Assembly (NCBI GenBank): GCA_014529385.2
Contig: CM043944.1
Coordinates: forward strand, 85,897,884 to 85,961,883
DNA length: 64,000 nucleotides
Source: Adiantum capillus-veneris
Taxonomy: Eukaryota > Streptophyta > Polypodiopsida > Polypodiales > Pteridaceae
Direction: 5' to 3'
Below, one piece after another: positions 32,560-44,038 of this stretch. The stretch's first letter is position 1. Every line of letters starts with the position of its first letter. The notes below the pieces were generated by a model. The model saw only the letters and a program-made list of their open reading frames with translations, ran no database searches and was not told where the DNA came from. The translations under genes were made by a program, and so were the position numbers.

Positions 32560-33795
32560 TGTCACGTGACACATCCAACACTATGTGTCCGTGGACAAGC
32601 TACAGCACGACAAGGATTCAGTCAGCCCAGTCAGTCTAGATTTAGAAGTGTTCTGGCCCTTTTGTAAGTCTGTTCGCAGACCGTGCATGCCCAGGCACTT
32701 AATGTAGATGCATATCCTCTGGTTGCACACAGCATGATCATAAGCATTCTCATCAGAATCCATCAGAATCCTTCATGGGAATTTTCCAGTGCATTTAGCC
32801 TATTTTCCCTATTTTTGACATTTTTCACTTATTAATTTAAGTGACTTTTGTTAGAAAGTAGGTAGGGCAATTTTGCTAAGTTTGTATATAAGCAAACCAA
32901 AGCTAGCACTAATTGGCAGAAGAGGCAGCAGGAGCACACGCTTAACAGGCAACTTCTCAGCAGAACCCCCAAGAGGCCTAGCATTTTTGCTCCACAGCAT
33001 AAGCCTAGCGTTTTTGGACCAAATCAGCCAGCATTTTTGGATCTTGCACATTCTTGGCGATAGCAAGAAGCAGAAGCCCCAGCGTTATCAGTTTCTACAG
33101 CAGTTAGCAGTTTTCCCCCGTAGAAGATCATTTTCAGCCATAGCGTTTTTGGTTTGCAGCACAATCTCAGCGTTTCTGCAAATCATCGCGACGGAACATC
33201 AAGAACCACCAGCGTTTTCAGTTTTCAGCCTTTAGACACCGCAGATCAAGTCCCAAACGTCGCAGATCAAGTCCCGAACCTCCCCGCAACAGTTCCTCGC
33301 CGCATGGTCAGTTTCCGCAAGGTTTACAGTTTCAGCCCGGAAAACGCAGATTTCAGCATCTGCGTTTTCGGCGAATCATCGTCGCATTGTCGCCATCGAC
33401 ATCGTCTTCAACATAGAGTCAGAATTCAGCAGATACAAGATTTGCAGATTTCAGCCCTTAGCGTTTTCAGATTTCAGCCCGTCTCGTCGTCGTCCTCATC
33501 GTCGGCAAATCCAAGCATTGTAGAGATTTGTGCAATCATAAGTAGACAGCTCTCACCATAGAGAGTGGGGCCTTCGGAGGAGGGTTTTACAACGTCTTTG
33601 GTGTCGTATTCTCTTCTCTATCTCTCAGTCTCATACACTTTCATGCACAGTGTCCATTCAATTGTTTGTGATCATTGCACTCTCTCACTAAGAATGGAAG
33701 GCTCTCCCTTCCATAAGAATAAAAAGAAACCTTGAGAACAGTTCGGAGCACTCATCTTGAGCAAAGTTCAAACATTCATTCCGCTGCACCTTACA
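32560..33795 (+). repeat. Element L 5' LTR
   Basis: Starts with the palindrome TGTCACGTGACA, which contains the G-box core CACGTG, and ends CTTACA. A TATA-like TATATAA lies at 32,885-32,891. The second half repeats CAGCGTTTT-like words. It is diverged from the 3' LTR, so the insertion is older than the chromovirus. Confidence 0.9.
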
Positions 33796-33796
33796 T

Positions 33797-33809
33797 TGGT
33801 ATCACAGCT
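33797..33809 (+). promoter_or_regulatory. Element L primer-binding site
   Basis: TGGTATCACAGC follows the LTR by one base. It resembles the initiator-Met tRNA primer site TGGTATCAGAGC with one change. Confidence 0.75.
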
Positions 33810-34194
33810 TTGGCAGTGTTCTGTATCACTCAAGGAAAGAACCACAAGAACCACAGAATTGTTTTTGCTTGTTGACGTCGCACAAACCCAAGTTCGCTTG
33901 GGCGTGTCGACTCCTAATCATGTTTTTGAAGAGTGACAGGAATCCCAGGAAAGAAGGGCTTGTCCAACCTCCCCTTGTGCCTCTCTTCACTAATTGAGAG
34001 CGGACCGTGCACTTAGCAGCCGGCCAATCGATGTGAGGTGGGAAAAAGCAACCTTGGTGTGAGCGCAAGGCCGCCAAGGGGTGCGCCCGCGGAAAAGAGC
34101 AGAACTCAGGTGAAGAGAAGATCCTTCTCTAACACAGATTGCAAGCGAAAGAAGAACCTCAAGAACTCAAGACGCCCAAGAACCCAAATTCCTC

Positions 34195-35607
34195 GTGAAC
34201 TTAAGAACCCAAGACCACAAGAACCCACAACTTCAGTGGATGGTCATCACTCGAAGCGTAATGGATACTTCGCTTGGAGGTGATGAGCATGAGAGAGGCA
34301 AAGAAGAATTTTCCCCACCAGGAGGTTTTTCCGACCCTCCCCCTTCCCCATCTACGCCAAGGATTGCACTAACTCCTATGGAGGAGTTGGAGCAATTGTT
34401 TATGGAAAGGAAGTTAGAACGAGAAGAAAGAATGGCAGCCATAGCACGTGAACGTGAAGAAAGAAGGGCAGCCATAGAGCGTGAGCGTGAGCGCGAGCAA
34501 GCACGCTTGGAGGCCAAAGCAAGAAGAGCCGAAATGGAGCGTGAGCACAACGAAAGGAAAGCCGCATTGGTCCTATTTTTTTCTAATGAGCAGGCGCAAC
34601 TTAAAGAGATTTAGGAAAAGGAGACTCTCTCAGTCTCGTCTTCTTTTCCAAAGCATGATACACAAGATTTGCATGATGATAAGCATGATGATTTGGATGA
34701 CAATGACAAGCATGATGATTTGCATGATCAAGATGTGATTTCTCACAAGCATGATGATTTGCATGAAGATGACGTGATTGTTCACAAGGATGATGAGTTA
34801 GTTGATGCTTTTTCTAGCGAAGCTAACCTCGTTGCAGATTCGATCAATCACGAAGGATCGATCTCGGCTCTCGAGCCTAGGTCCAAAGCACCCGTTCAGG
34901 AAGAACCGATCTTGGCTCTCGAGCCTAGGTCCAAAGAAACCTTACAGGAAGTACTATATGTTCAAATGATTCGTCAGCACGCATTGTTCGAGTGTTTCAT
35001 TCGTGATCGTTTCCTGTATTTTCGTCAGCGTCTTTATGTGATCCCTTTTCCTAGGCATGACATATTGTACGTTGAGCACGTTTCACTCATGAATGAGCAC
35101 GAATGTATGCGGATTTCTCATGAAAATCTGAAAACTATGCATTCACGGAAGTCACATTCCATGTCTCTTCCTTGGCACGACACAGTTGTAGAAAGAGCAC
35201 ATGAAAGTATGAGCACCAAGCATGGGCATTTCCGTTGTGAATTGCGACAATTGATTGATTTGGATCAGAAAGATAAGATTCGATCTCATTGTGTGTGTGT
35301 GTGTGGTGAACGGTTTGGCACTCCGTCTCTTTGTTCATCTACATTGCATGCACAGTCTTTAAGGAAGACAAGAATTTTTCCAATCACTTTACATGAAATA
35401 GGTATGTTCATGGTTTTGTGTTGGAAATGGTTTCAGGAATTTTCAACCATGGAGATTCTTGAAGAAGAAAGAAGCATGACTCTAGAAGAAGTTGAAGCAT
35501 CGAAGGAGCCACAGAAGACTTTGTGTCGCTTTCGACACGGCCCAAAGAAGCAAGCGTTGCAAACCTTTATGAAGTTCAAGTACCGCACGACCCACACATC
35601 AGAGTGA
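34195..35607 (+). pseudogene. Element L internal ORF, unknown protein with one TAG
   Basis: One frame of about 470 codons broken only by TAG at 34,612-34,614. Front: Pro/Ser segment, then an Arg/Glu-rich coiled-coil (EREERRAAIEREREREQ). Middle: several imperfect repeats of HDDLHDD/KHDDLHD. Back: a globular-looking part with CVCVCGERFG and FPRHDILY. I recognise no known domain. A capsid-like role is possible because it occupies the gag position, but this is unproven. CAG to TAG would explain the stop. The ORF ends shortly before the polypurine tract. Confidence 0.6.
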
Positions 35608-35689
35608 GCGGGCGAAGAGTCCCTTCCAGGATTCCGGATGCTATTGGCGATCTCCCTCGACGCCATACAGTTCGATACCAGTACCTCAC

Positions 35690-35705
35690 TTTGAAAAGGA
35701 GGGGA
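35690..35705 (+). promoter_or_regulatory. Element L polypurine tract
   Basis: GAAAAGGAGGGGA lies directly before the 3' LTR start TGTCACGTG. Primes plus-strand synthesis. Confidence 0.8.
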
Positions 35706-36911
35706 TGTCACGTGACACATCCAACCCCGTGTGTCCGTGGACAAGCTACAGCACGACAAGGGTTCAGTCAGTCCAGTCAGTCTAGATTTAGAAGTGTTTT
35801 GGCCCTTTTGTGAGTTTGTTCGCAGACCGTGCACGCCCAAGCACTTAATGTAGATGCATATCCTCTAGTTGCATATAGCATGATCATAAGCATTCCCATC
35901 AGAATCCATCAGAATCCTTTATGGGAATTTTCCAGTGCATTTAGCCTATTTTCCCTATTTTTGAAATTTTTCACTTATTAATTTAAGTGACTTTTGTTGG
36001 AAAGTAGGTAGGGCAATTTTGCTAAGTTTGTATATAAGCAAACCAAAGCTGGCACTAATTGGCACAAGAGGCAGCAGGAGCACACGCTCAACAAGCAACT
36101 TCTCAGCAGAACCCCCAAGAGGCCTAGCGTTTTTGCTCCACAGCATAAGCCTAGCATTTTTGGATCTTGCAGATTCCTAGTGATAGCAAGAAGCAGAAGC
36201 CCTAGTGTTAGAAGTTTCTACAGCAGTTAGCAGTTTTCCACCACAGAAGATCATTTTCAGCCCTAGCGTTTCTGGTTTGCAACACAACCTCAACGTTTCT
36301 GCAGATCATCGCGAAGGAACATCAAGAACCACCAGCGTTTTCAGTTTTCAGCCTTTAGACACCGCAGATCAAGTCCCGAACCTCGCAGATCTCACCTCCC
36401 CGCTACAGTTCCTCGCCGCACGGTCAATTTCCACAAGGTTTACAATTTCAGCACGAAAAACGCAGATTTCAACATCTGCGTTTTCAGCACATCGTCATCG
36501 CATAGTCGCCATCGATATCGTCATCGACATAGAGTCAGAATTCAGCAGATACAAGATTTGCAGATTTCAGCCCTTCGCGTTTTCAGATTTCAGCCTGTCT
36601 CGTCGTCGTCCTCATCGTCGGCAAGTCCAAGCATTGTAGAGATTTGTGCAATCATAAGTAGACCGCTCTCGCCATAGAGAGTGGGACCTTCGGAGGAGGG
36701 TTTTACAACGTCTCCGGTGTCGTATTCTCTTCTCTATCTCTCAGTCTCATACACTTTCATGCACAGTGTCCATTCACTTGTTTGTGATCATTGCACTCTC
36801 TCACTAAGAACGGAAGGCTCTCCCTTCCATAAGAATAAAAAGGAACCTTGAGCACAGTTCGGAGCACTCATCTTGAGCAAAGTTCAAACATTCATTCTGC
36901 TGTACCTAACA
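35706..36911 (+). repeat. Element L 3' LTR
   Basis: 1,206 bp, same start palindrome and TATA-like region (near 36,031) as the 5' LTR. It carries small deletions and many substitutions relative to it. Ends CTAACA. Confidence 0.9.
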
Positions 36912-38589
36912 CAAGCGCAAGCCTTTTTTTGTGAGCATGGTTCCGCCACAAATGGGACAAAATGGCTGACATAAGAGAATCAAGGCAATGACAAGGCGAA
37001 TGCATCAGTGGCAAAAAGAACTCAACATATGCCATCAGGATACTCTAAACAATTCGCAGACGAAAAACTCCAATAATGCAATTTGACATTCAAGCGTTGC
37101 CTAACCCAATCCACTTTCTGAGAGTGAATGACATTCCATCCAATTGGATATCCCAAATGCTTGGTAATTACATTTGGAGAAACAATCTCACATGGCCACA
37201 ATAGACTATGCCAGTCACAAGAACGAAGTGGCAGAAGCTTTGATTTACAAAAGTTGACTTTAAGTCTAGCCGCAATGCCAAACAATTCCAAAGCTTCCAT
37301 AATCACTTCGACATCAGCCTGCTGATTACGAGGCATAAACAACGAGTTATCCGCATAAGCCTGGCCAGTGAAGGTACGACCCGAGGGTAATCGCGATCCA
37401 TGAAGACGCTCACCAAAGCTCAGGTGTACAATGTCAAAGGCCTTTTCAATATCAACTGGCATAACCAGCACATCTTGATGAGTGTACTTAGCATACTCCA
37501 TGCCAATCATAACATTAGCCAGATTTTCCATAATCTGGCGACGTGGAATGAAACCATACTGAGCCTGATGGAGCCTTGCAAATAGATGGTCCTTAATGCG
37601 GTGCATCAGCATCTTAGCCAATATCTTGTAAGCCACCGACATCAAAGTAATAGGGTGCTAGTGAGAGAATTGCTCACAAAACGCTTGCTTAGGCAACAAT
37701 TTAAGTAAACCTACTTTCAAGAAAGAGGCAAATCCTGTTTCTCCCATGCTACATTTATCATGAAAAGCAGTGGTTGTCCGAGAGCCTCCCAAAAGGAGAG
37801 GAAAATTTCCACAGTAAGCCCCTCCCAACCGAGAGACTACCAATGACCCAATGCAAGCAACGCACTATGCAATTCTGATTCAGTGAACGGATCCTCAAGG
37901 CAACGTGCATCTTGCGAGGATATGATCGGATGAACATAAGAGAGCATCAATTGACGTGCTTGGCAAGCAACCGAAGATGTCTGGGAAGGAGCAGCAAACA
38001 CCTATTGATAATGTGAAACCATGGCATCAGCAAGTTCCTGCTTCGAAGAAGTCCAAACACCTGAGGGAAGAAGAACCCGCTTGATTGCTTGTGTGACCCT
38101 TGTATGATGCAAATGCTTAAAGAATTGCTTCGAAGCGCAACCTTTATCCATAAAAGCCTGTTGACGAGCACGCGTCTGCCATTTAGCAATTTTTAGCTTA
38201 TCATTATGCCGACTACACACACAAGCTTCACACAACTCCGACATCTTAGAGTTAAACAAAGGTTGCAAATCCGCTAATACTTGCAGCCGTTAACAAGCTT
38301 GTTTCGCAACTTTGACATCCCCCCGAGTACACTGCATGTAATGCGTACCATAGTCATGAATAACACTTTGCACCCTCATAACAAAGTGATACCAGGCAGC
38401 TTGTGAGCAAGCAAAGGGGGAATAATATCAAAAATCATGTCTCGAAAAACCTCATGGGTGAGATAAGCATTGTTAATATGCAACAAACATTTCCTAGAAA
38501 GAGGCCGATCACAAAGAGACTGCCCAAAGCTCAAAGTCAACAAAACAGAGTAATGATCCAACAACTGCAAGGCGTAATCCATGCTCACG

Positions 38590-38590
<1 letters not shown>
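36912..38590 (-). mobile_element. zf-RVT-type LINE, 5' part (endonuclease end and RT)
   Basis: Continues the LINE cut by element L. From high to low coordinates: the end of the endonuclease (LLDHYSVLLTLS near 38,560), the linker, and the RT. Its 5' end is lost at the CA tract (38,591), where a LINE A-family copy begins. Multiple frameshifts. Confidence 0.85.
37022..37645 (-). pseudogene. zf-RVT LINE reverse transcriptase with internal deletion
   Basis: Reads SVAYKILAKMLMHRIKDHL, GFIPRRQIMENL, VDIEKAFD and then jumps to FTGQAYADNSLF. The stretch that should hold the GLRQGDPLSP motif (about 90 residues) is missing. The catalytic YADD reads YADN. It is non-functional. Confidence 0.85.
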
Positions 38591-38635
<45 letters not shown>

Positions 38636-38654
38636 ACACACACACACACACACA
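38591..38654. repeat. (CA)32 tract at the 3' end of LINE D1
   Basis: About 64 bp of CA with one TA. The zf-RVT LINE endonuclease lies on one side and the LINE D1 3' terminus on the other. On the minus strand it is a (TG)n following TTTCATTTCAC. Confidence 0.95.
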
Positions 38655-39309
38655 AGTGAAATGAAATGAAATGTTATATTAAAGGTCTTCAAAAGGCCAA
38701 AATGACCTATGAGACCAAACTGATAGAATCGTGATGGATCTAATAGAATGTCCGGATACAAAATAAAATTAAGCTACAGTAAACATCAGTCCCGATCCTC
38801 TGATGGAGCCTCCGTCGACGTTGCGATGGCCCTCGTACACATCGGCGTCTAGCTCTCCCAAGCTCAATGGCTCTGTCAGTTAATATGCCTCTGGTATAGG
38901 TGAACTTTGAAGTCTACTATGAAGCTTGCTCATCTAACTACCGAGTCTCTGCTCTAGAGAAGTCAGTGACCTCCCTCTATTAATGTCTCCCACTATCTAA
39001 TCACCTCAAGAGACTCCCTATGTTGTGTTTGCGCAGCTTTAGCAAAAACAACCCAAGGCATCTCGATTTTGATACCTCATGACTCTAGCCAATGGTCCAA
39101 AGCCCTCTCTGAATAGACAGTGAAAGCGGCTTCATATCTCATAATATACACGACAAGGACTATGTGATATAATTCTGTCTCTCGCTCTATATGACACAAC
39201 TCGTAAATCTCGGCCTTTGTTGGTACTCTCCTAAATCTGACAGTCTCTCAATCTCTAGTTGATGCGATGAAGTACACATCTGACCAATAGCATATCGTAT
39301 CCCATGGGA

Positions 39310-39314
<5 letters not shown>
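38655..39314 (-). mobile_element. LINE D1, 3' fragment
   Basis: 5'-truncated copy of the LINE A family holding about 660 bp: the HLSHGIRYAIGQ segment, the decayed C-terminal knuckle and the 3' UTR with hairpin (38,694-38,708). Its upstream end stops exactly at the GA tract of LINE D2. Confidence 0.85.

Positions 39315-39348
<34 letters not shown>
39315..39348. repeat. (GA)17 tract between LINE D1 and LINE D2
   Basis: 34 bp of GA. On the minus strand LINE D2 ends, the tract follows, and truncated LINE D1 begins. GAG/CTC microhomology is visible at the D1 junction. Confidence 0.95.
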
Positions 39349-39351
<3 letters not shown>

Positions 39352-41271
39352 AATGAAATGAAATGTTATATTAAACGTCTTCAAAAGGCCAAAATGACCT
39401 ATGAGACCATAATGATACAATCTTGGTGGATCTAATACAATGTCTAGGTACAAAATGAAAATGAAGTAAAGTGAAAACCTAAAATCATCATCATCATCAA
39501 TTTACGAGGATGTCTGGCATCGGGCGTTGTCCGAAAAAGTATTGCATCGATCACTAAATAGCATCGTCAATGTCCTCCTCTGTAAACAATCGTACAGGAC
39601 GTCTCCCATGTCGTGCTAGAATAGTCCTCATCCTCTGACAAAGCCCCCATTGATCTCGTGGTTACCCTCGTAGGCGTGGACGTCTAGCTCTGCCAAGTTC
39701 AATGGCACTGTCAACTAATATACCTCCGGTACAGGCGGGCACTCAAGTCTGCTGTGAAGCTTGCTCATCCGACTGTAGAGTCCCTGCTCTAAAGAAGTCA
39801 ATGATGAATGATCCCCCTCTGTGAGTGTCTCCCACTGCCTGATCTCCTCAAGAGACTCTCCTTGTGTCTGCACAGCTCTAGCAAAAACCCGCGGCATCTT
39901 TGATCCTAATATCTCATGACTCTAGCCAGCTGTCCAAAGCCTCTCTGAATAGACAATGAAAGCAGCCTCGTATCTCATAGTATATCGGACAATGACATAT
40001 GTGATGTAGCTCTATCTCTGGCTCTATATGACAGCTAGAAAATCTTGGCCTCTGTTGATACTCTCCTAAATCTGTCAGTCTCAATCTCTAACTGATGCGA
40101 TGATGTGCGCATCCGACCAATCGCACATCTTTTCCCATGGGATAAATGAGTGTCCATATAGGCAAGTCTAATCACATATCCATCCTCTGTTAGTTGGAGA
40201 AGATGCTCTCTATAGAAAGCCATCTTCGTATCCAACTCCTGTGTTCGCTGTATCTATGTGCTTTTGGTATCTAGCTAAATCAGATCCTCAAGTATAAGTC
40301 TAGTGATCTCTATCCGTGAGATAGGGAGGGTACATCCCAGGAGTATTGGAACGGAGGCAATCTATCCGTGTTGAAACCATGTGATTGAAACCATGATGTC
40401 ATCTGCCTATACTAGCATGTTGTATCCCACTATAGCGCTAGCTATCAGGATGCCTCAAGGGCTAGCCGATCATATTTGTCTCTAGGAAGGTCCCATAAAC
40501 TGTGCATGAAGGAAACTGATCTAGTAAGTGCCTCGACCACGAGAGGGGGGGCAGCTAGCACGGCTCGAACAATCTCATATGGCATTGAGGCCTTAGCCCG
40601 AATCATCCGAGAGATCATAAAGATTAAAGGCCTCTCCATACATCTCCATCCATCAGTGCTACCATACCTGCCATGGTGATCCACTCAAGGTCCCCATATC
40701 TGAACTCCATAAAGCATAATTCAAGCCACTAGGATGTCAAAAAGCCACAGCTTTGTTCGAGGTTCCTGAAATTGAACTTCCAAACACATCCTCTCCAATC
40801 CTCCCAAGGCTGCATAAGCTCTCGTCAGTTTAGTCTCTCTTGCTCTCCTCAATGAAAACACCGGTCCACTGAAGACTATCCCAAGATAGGTGTATGCATT
40901 TGTATACTCCACCACCTCTAGGCCATATGTAAATGTGGATGCTAACCTCCTGACCCACTGTGGTGTGGTGATAAACACCATACCCTTGGTTTTCCCTAGG
41001 TTAACACGCAGTCCACTATCATAAGCAAATGTGTATAAAGCATCTAAGTGACGTTACATCCCCTCCAGAGAGACAGAAATCAACACAATATCATTAGCAT
41101 ATAACAACAGTGGGATCCATGTCCCTACCAATTGTGCTCCTCTATCACCATCCCTCTCAATGTAGTCAGCAACCTCATCCACATACATGTCAAATAGTGT
41201 AGGACACAGCCGGTAACCCTGTTTCACCCCAATAGTGGAGTGAACCAAATCAAAAATCCCCTCTAAGTGCG
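39349..41271 (-). mobile_element. LINE D2, 5'-truncated decayed copy
   Basis: Another LINE A-family copy. Pieces of RT (STIGVKQGYRLCPTLFDMY, LLYANDIVLI), the RT thumb region, the knuckle region and a 3' UTR with hairpin (39,386-39,400) lie in at least five broken frames. YADD has become YAND. Homology to LINE A stops at about 41,271, where gypsy sequence begins. Confidence 0.85.
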
Positions 41272-41284
41272 ATTGATCATCAGA

Positions 41285-41890
41285 GTCTACGCTACTTCTT
41301 GTCACAGAAGCAGCTTTCGGGAAAAGTAGATACGGTGGACTAACATCTTGTCACAGTTTCACTTTCAAATTGTCCATTTCAGGGACAAAAAAACTTAGTG
41401 GCAAATGCTTTGTCTCGGAAGCCCCTCGTCTTGGCTATTTTCTACGATCCACCATAGAAGCTTCAAGGATATGGTTGACCAGTATGGCACCGATCCGGAT
41501 TTTCCCAATATGTTTACTCGGATATAGAACGAGGAGATAGTGCCAGGATATTCCATACAGGATGGCTACTTGATGAAGAAAACAATGCTCTGTGTTACAC
41601 AACCATTGAGGGAAAAGGTTTTGATCGAGTGTCATTGTCCACCTTTTACCGGTCATCGTGGCATTGATACCACCTTTAAAGGTGTGGAGCATTATTTTCT
41701 TTAGACCGAGACTCAAGAAGGATGTGGACGACTTTGTTTGCAATTGTTTCGTATGCCAGAAAGTCAAGTTTGACAGGCATAAGACACAAGGATTACTACA
41801 GCATTTACCCATTACACCTGCCCCTAGGAAAGTATTGCAATGGATTTTATCTTTGATCTCCAGAAGACACAGAGTGGGTGTACAAACTTG
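41285..41890 (+). pseudogene. Gypsy pol fragment (RNase H end, integrase zinc region)
   Basis: Plus-strand remnant similar to the chromovirus pol at 18-22 kb: the end of RNase H (LVANALSRKPL), the HRGID zinc region, CLQLFRMPESQV out of frame, and the start of the integrase core (AMDFIFDL after a frame change). Many stops. It faces the LTR at 41,973, which belongs to an oppositely oriented copy. Confidence 0.75.
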
Positions 41891-41972
41891 GACACCCCAA
41901 GTCAAGATTCTACCGCGACACAGCAGAGATTCACTTCAAAAATACTTCACACTTCAAGTCACAGTTCAAAAA

Positions 41973-42420
41973 TGAGTCGACGCTGCCCGATGTAGTTCCG
42001 TGCCAAGAGGTATTGGCCCCAAAGACTAGCGCCCTTTCGGTATTTCTTTTTATATTAATCTTTGAGCAAAGTACAACTCCCGCGGGTGCTCGCTCTCAGA
42101 CTCTGCGTCCAGATGCTTTGTAGAGGGAGCCCCCCTTGGGTTCATTATAAAGGTTACAAGGATGCTAAAAGCAGAGCCCCAAAAGCTTCAAAATCAAAAG
42201 CAATAGTTCCCAAAAAGCAACTGTTTCAAAATCTGCCAGTAAAACTGTCAGCGCTAGGAAAATCTGTACAGCATGTCAACGGATTTTACGGGATGTCCGT
42301 ACGTTACTGCCACGTCAACCTTTCAACGTATGTTACGGGTTTGTACATTGCTGCCGCGTGGCATTTTTGCCACCAAAATGTGAGTGTGTCCGGGGTTAGC
42401 CCCGTCATCAATTTGTGACA
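41973..42420 (-). repeat. LTR of gypsy copy C
   Basis: About 448 bp. On the minus strand it starts TGTCACAAATTGATGACG, preceded by a polypurine tract (AAGAGGAGGTA, 42,421-42,432). It is related to the LTRs at 46,023 and 53,741. The outer boundary is uncertain by a few bases. Confidence 0.75.
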
Positions 42421-44038
42421 TACCTCCTCTTGAAAGCATTGTAATCGCCCTCGATTACTCCTGCAAAACAGACAGAGGGCATAAACTGTCTTAGCAGACA
42501 CTGACTATTAGTACGGACGCACTAGGAACAACACATCTAGCACATGTACCAATCGACAGTCACATCACAAGACATCACATGACAAATCACATTCAAAAAT
42601 CATTCCAAATCTCAGACCATGATTAATCGGCAACGTATTGAGCAATCGCATCTAGATCCAGTCGGGACCTCACAAATGCCCAATTAACTAATCCTTATTG
42701 CAATCATGTCTATAGAGATTTTATCATATCGAAATGTTGCACTCATTTCATCTATCAGTTCCTGCACTTAAACAAGTCAAGTACAAATCAGTATCATATT
42801 ATCGGGAATTCCAAATCTTAGTCATTCTAGTAGAATACTATCAGCTCACAGTATCCCTGAAACCCAATAGGGACATCAATAACTCTATTATCAAAAATCG
42901 GGGCAATCTGTTGACAAAGAACAGAGTGACTCCCCTCTTGTGCAAGCCCGCTGCACCAATTTCCTCCCAAGCTAAAACTGGGGTTCTATCGGAGTAGACT
43001 ATGCTAAACCGAATGCTTCAAGGTAAAGATTCACAATCTGAAAACTATGTGTCAGGTCCTCCTCCTCCATCAACTTCGCATCCAATGCGGGATAGTTCTT
43101 GAATTTAACCAAGAACCGCCTTATCGCTTTACCTTTTATCTTTCTATCTTTATGTGCCAATATCTGTTCTGAAACGAGTATCTCCTCGCCTTCCTCCACT
43201 TCGGGTTGCTCATCTGGCTCCCCATCATTGGGCACATCGCCTTTAAAAGGCTTCAAGAGACTCACATGAAAAGCATTGTGAATTCTCCCAGTATCGGGCA
43301 GCTTCAGTCTAAAGGAGACATCATTTATCTTTTCTTTTATCTGGAAAGGTTCATAGTATCTCATGTTAAGCTTTTGAAAAAGCCGCTCCTTTCCCTTTTT
43401 CGTTCTCAGGCGTGCCTTCTCAAAACATAAGAGCACCCAATCGTTCTCCTATAATTTCAAATCGCGACCATGTCGATCTGCTGCCTTCTTATGTCTTTCT
43501 TGAGATGTCTTCTAAAGCCTCCCTGACCAAGTCCAAGTCCCTCATGAACTGGTCGGCTTCAAAATTCTTATCTTTCGTGCTTAGGAAGGGTGGAACCTTC
43601 GTAGCACCTTCTCAAATGGCGCCTTTCCCATCATAGGCAAATTCCACCAAGGGCAAAATACTTTTCCGATGTAGTCTTCTGATCCAAAGAAGAAGACTTC
43701 AACAAATCCAGTACGACTAAATTTGCAATCTCAGATTGCCCATCTGTCTGCAGGTGGAAAGATGACGAGAACTGCAATTGTGTGCCAATGTTCTCCCAAA
43801 TAGCCTTGCAAAACAAACTCATGAATCGGGGATCTCTATCGGAGACAATTGATTTTCTCAAGCATGCCATGTAATCTGAATATCTGGGCAATGAACAGTC
43901 TTGCTAAGTAATCCCGCTTGACTGTCTTCTTACGGGAATGAAATGAACTTGCTTGCTAAATCTGTCAATAACAGTCTAGATACCATCGTGCCCACTCTGT
44001 GTCTTCGGGAGATCAAAAATGAAATTCATAGCAATACG
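42421..44038 (-). pseudogene. Gypsy copy C: integrase and chromodomain remnant
   Basis: On the minus strand: integrase core pieces (AMNFIFDLPKTQSG near 44,030; SIVSDRDPRFMSLFCKAIWE near 43,840; DGQSEIAN near 43,740), a frame-shifted linker, then LLCFEKARL through a chromodomain-like segment RRFLVKFKNYPALDAKL (43,436-42,999). The 3' non-coding region to 42,433 precedes the polypurine tract. Protease, RT and RNase H are absent. It ends abruptly at about 44,038 against an opposite-strand gag. Confidence 0.8.

Larger units (their letters stand above)
32560..36911 (+). mobile_element. Element L: non-autonomous LTR retrotransposon
   Basis: 4,352 bp with LTRs at both ends (1,236 and 1,206 bp), a primer site TGGTATCACAGC, a polypurine tract and a 1.9-kb interior. 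There is no protease, RT or integrase. Flanks CAAAC (32,555-32,559) and CAAGC (36,912-36,916) look like a target duplication with one substitution. It splits the zf-RVT LINE at a KRLAL...CTPK region. A third LTR of the family starts at 63,865. Movement must depend on proteins from another element. Confidence 0.9.

Noticed and set aside
38376-38651. Open frame starting with alternating Cys-Val repeats
   Set aside because: The repeat is translation of the CA tract. Only the later part is real, as the end of the LINE endonuclease.
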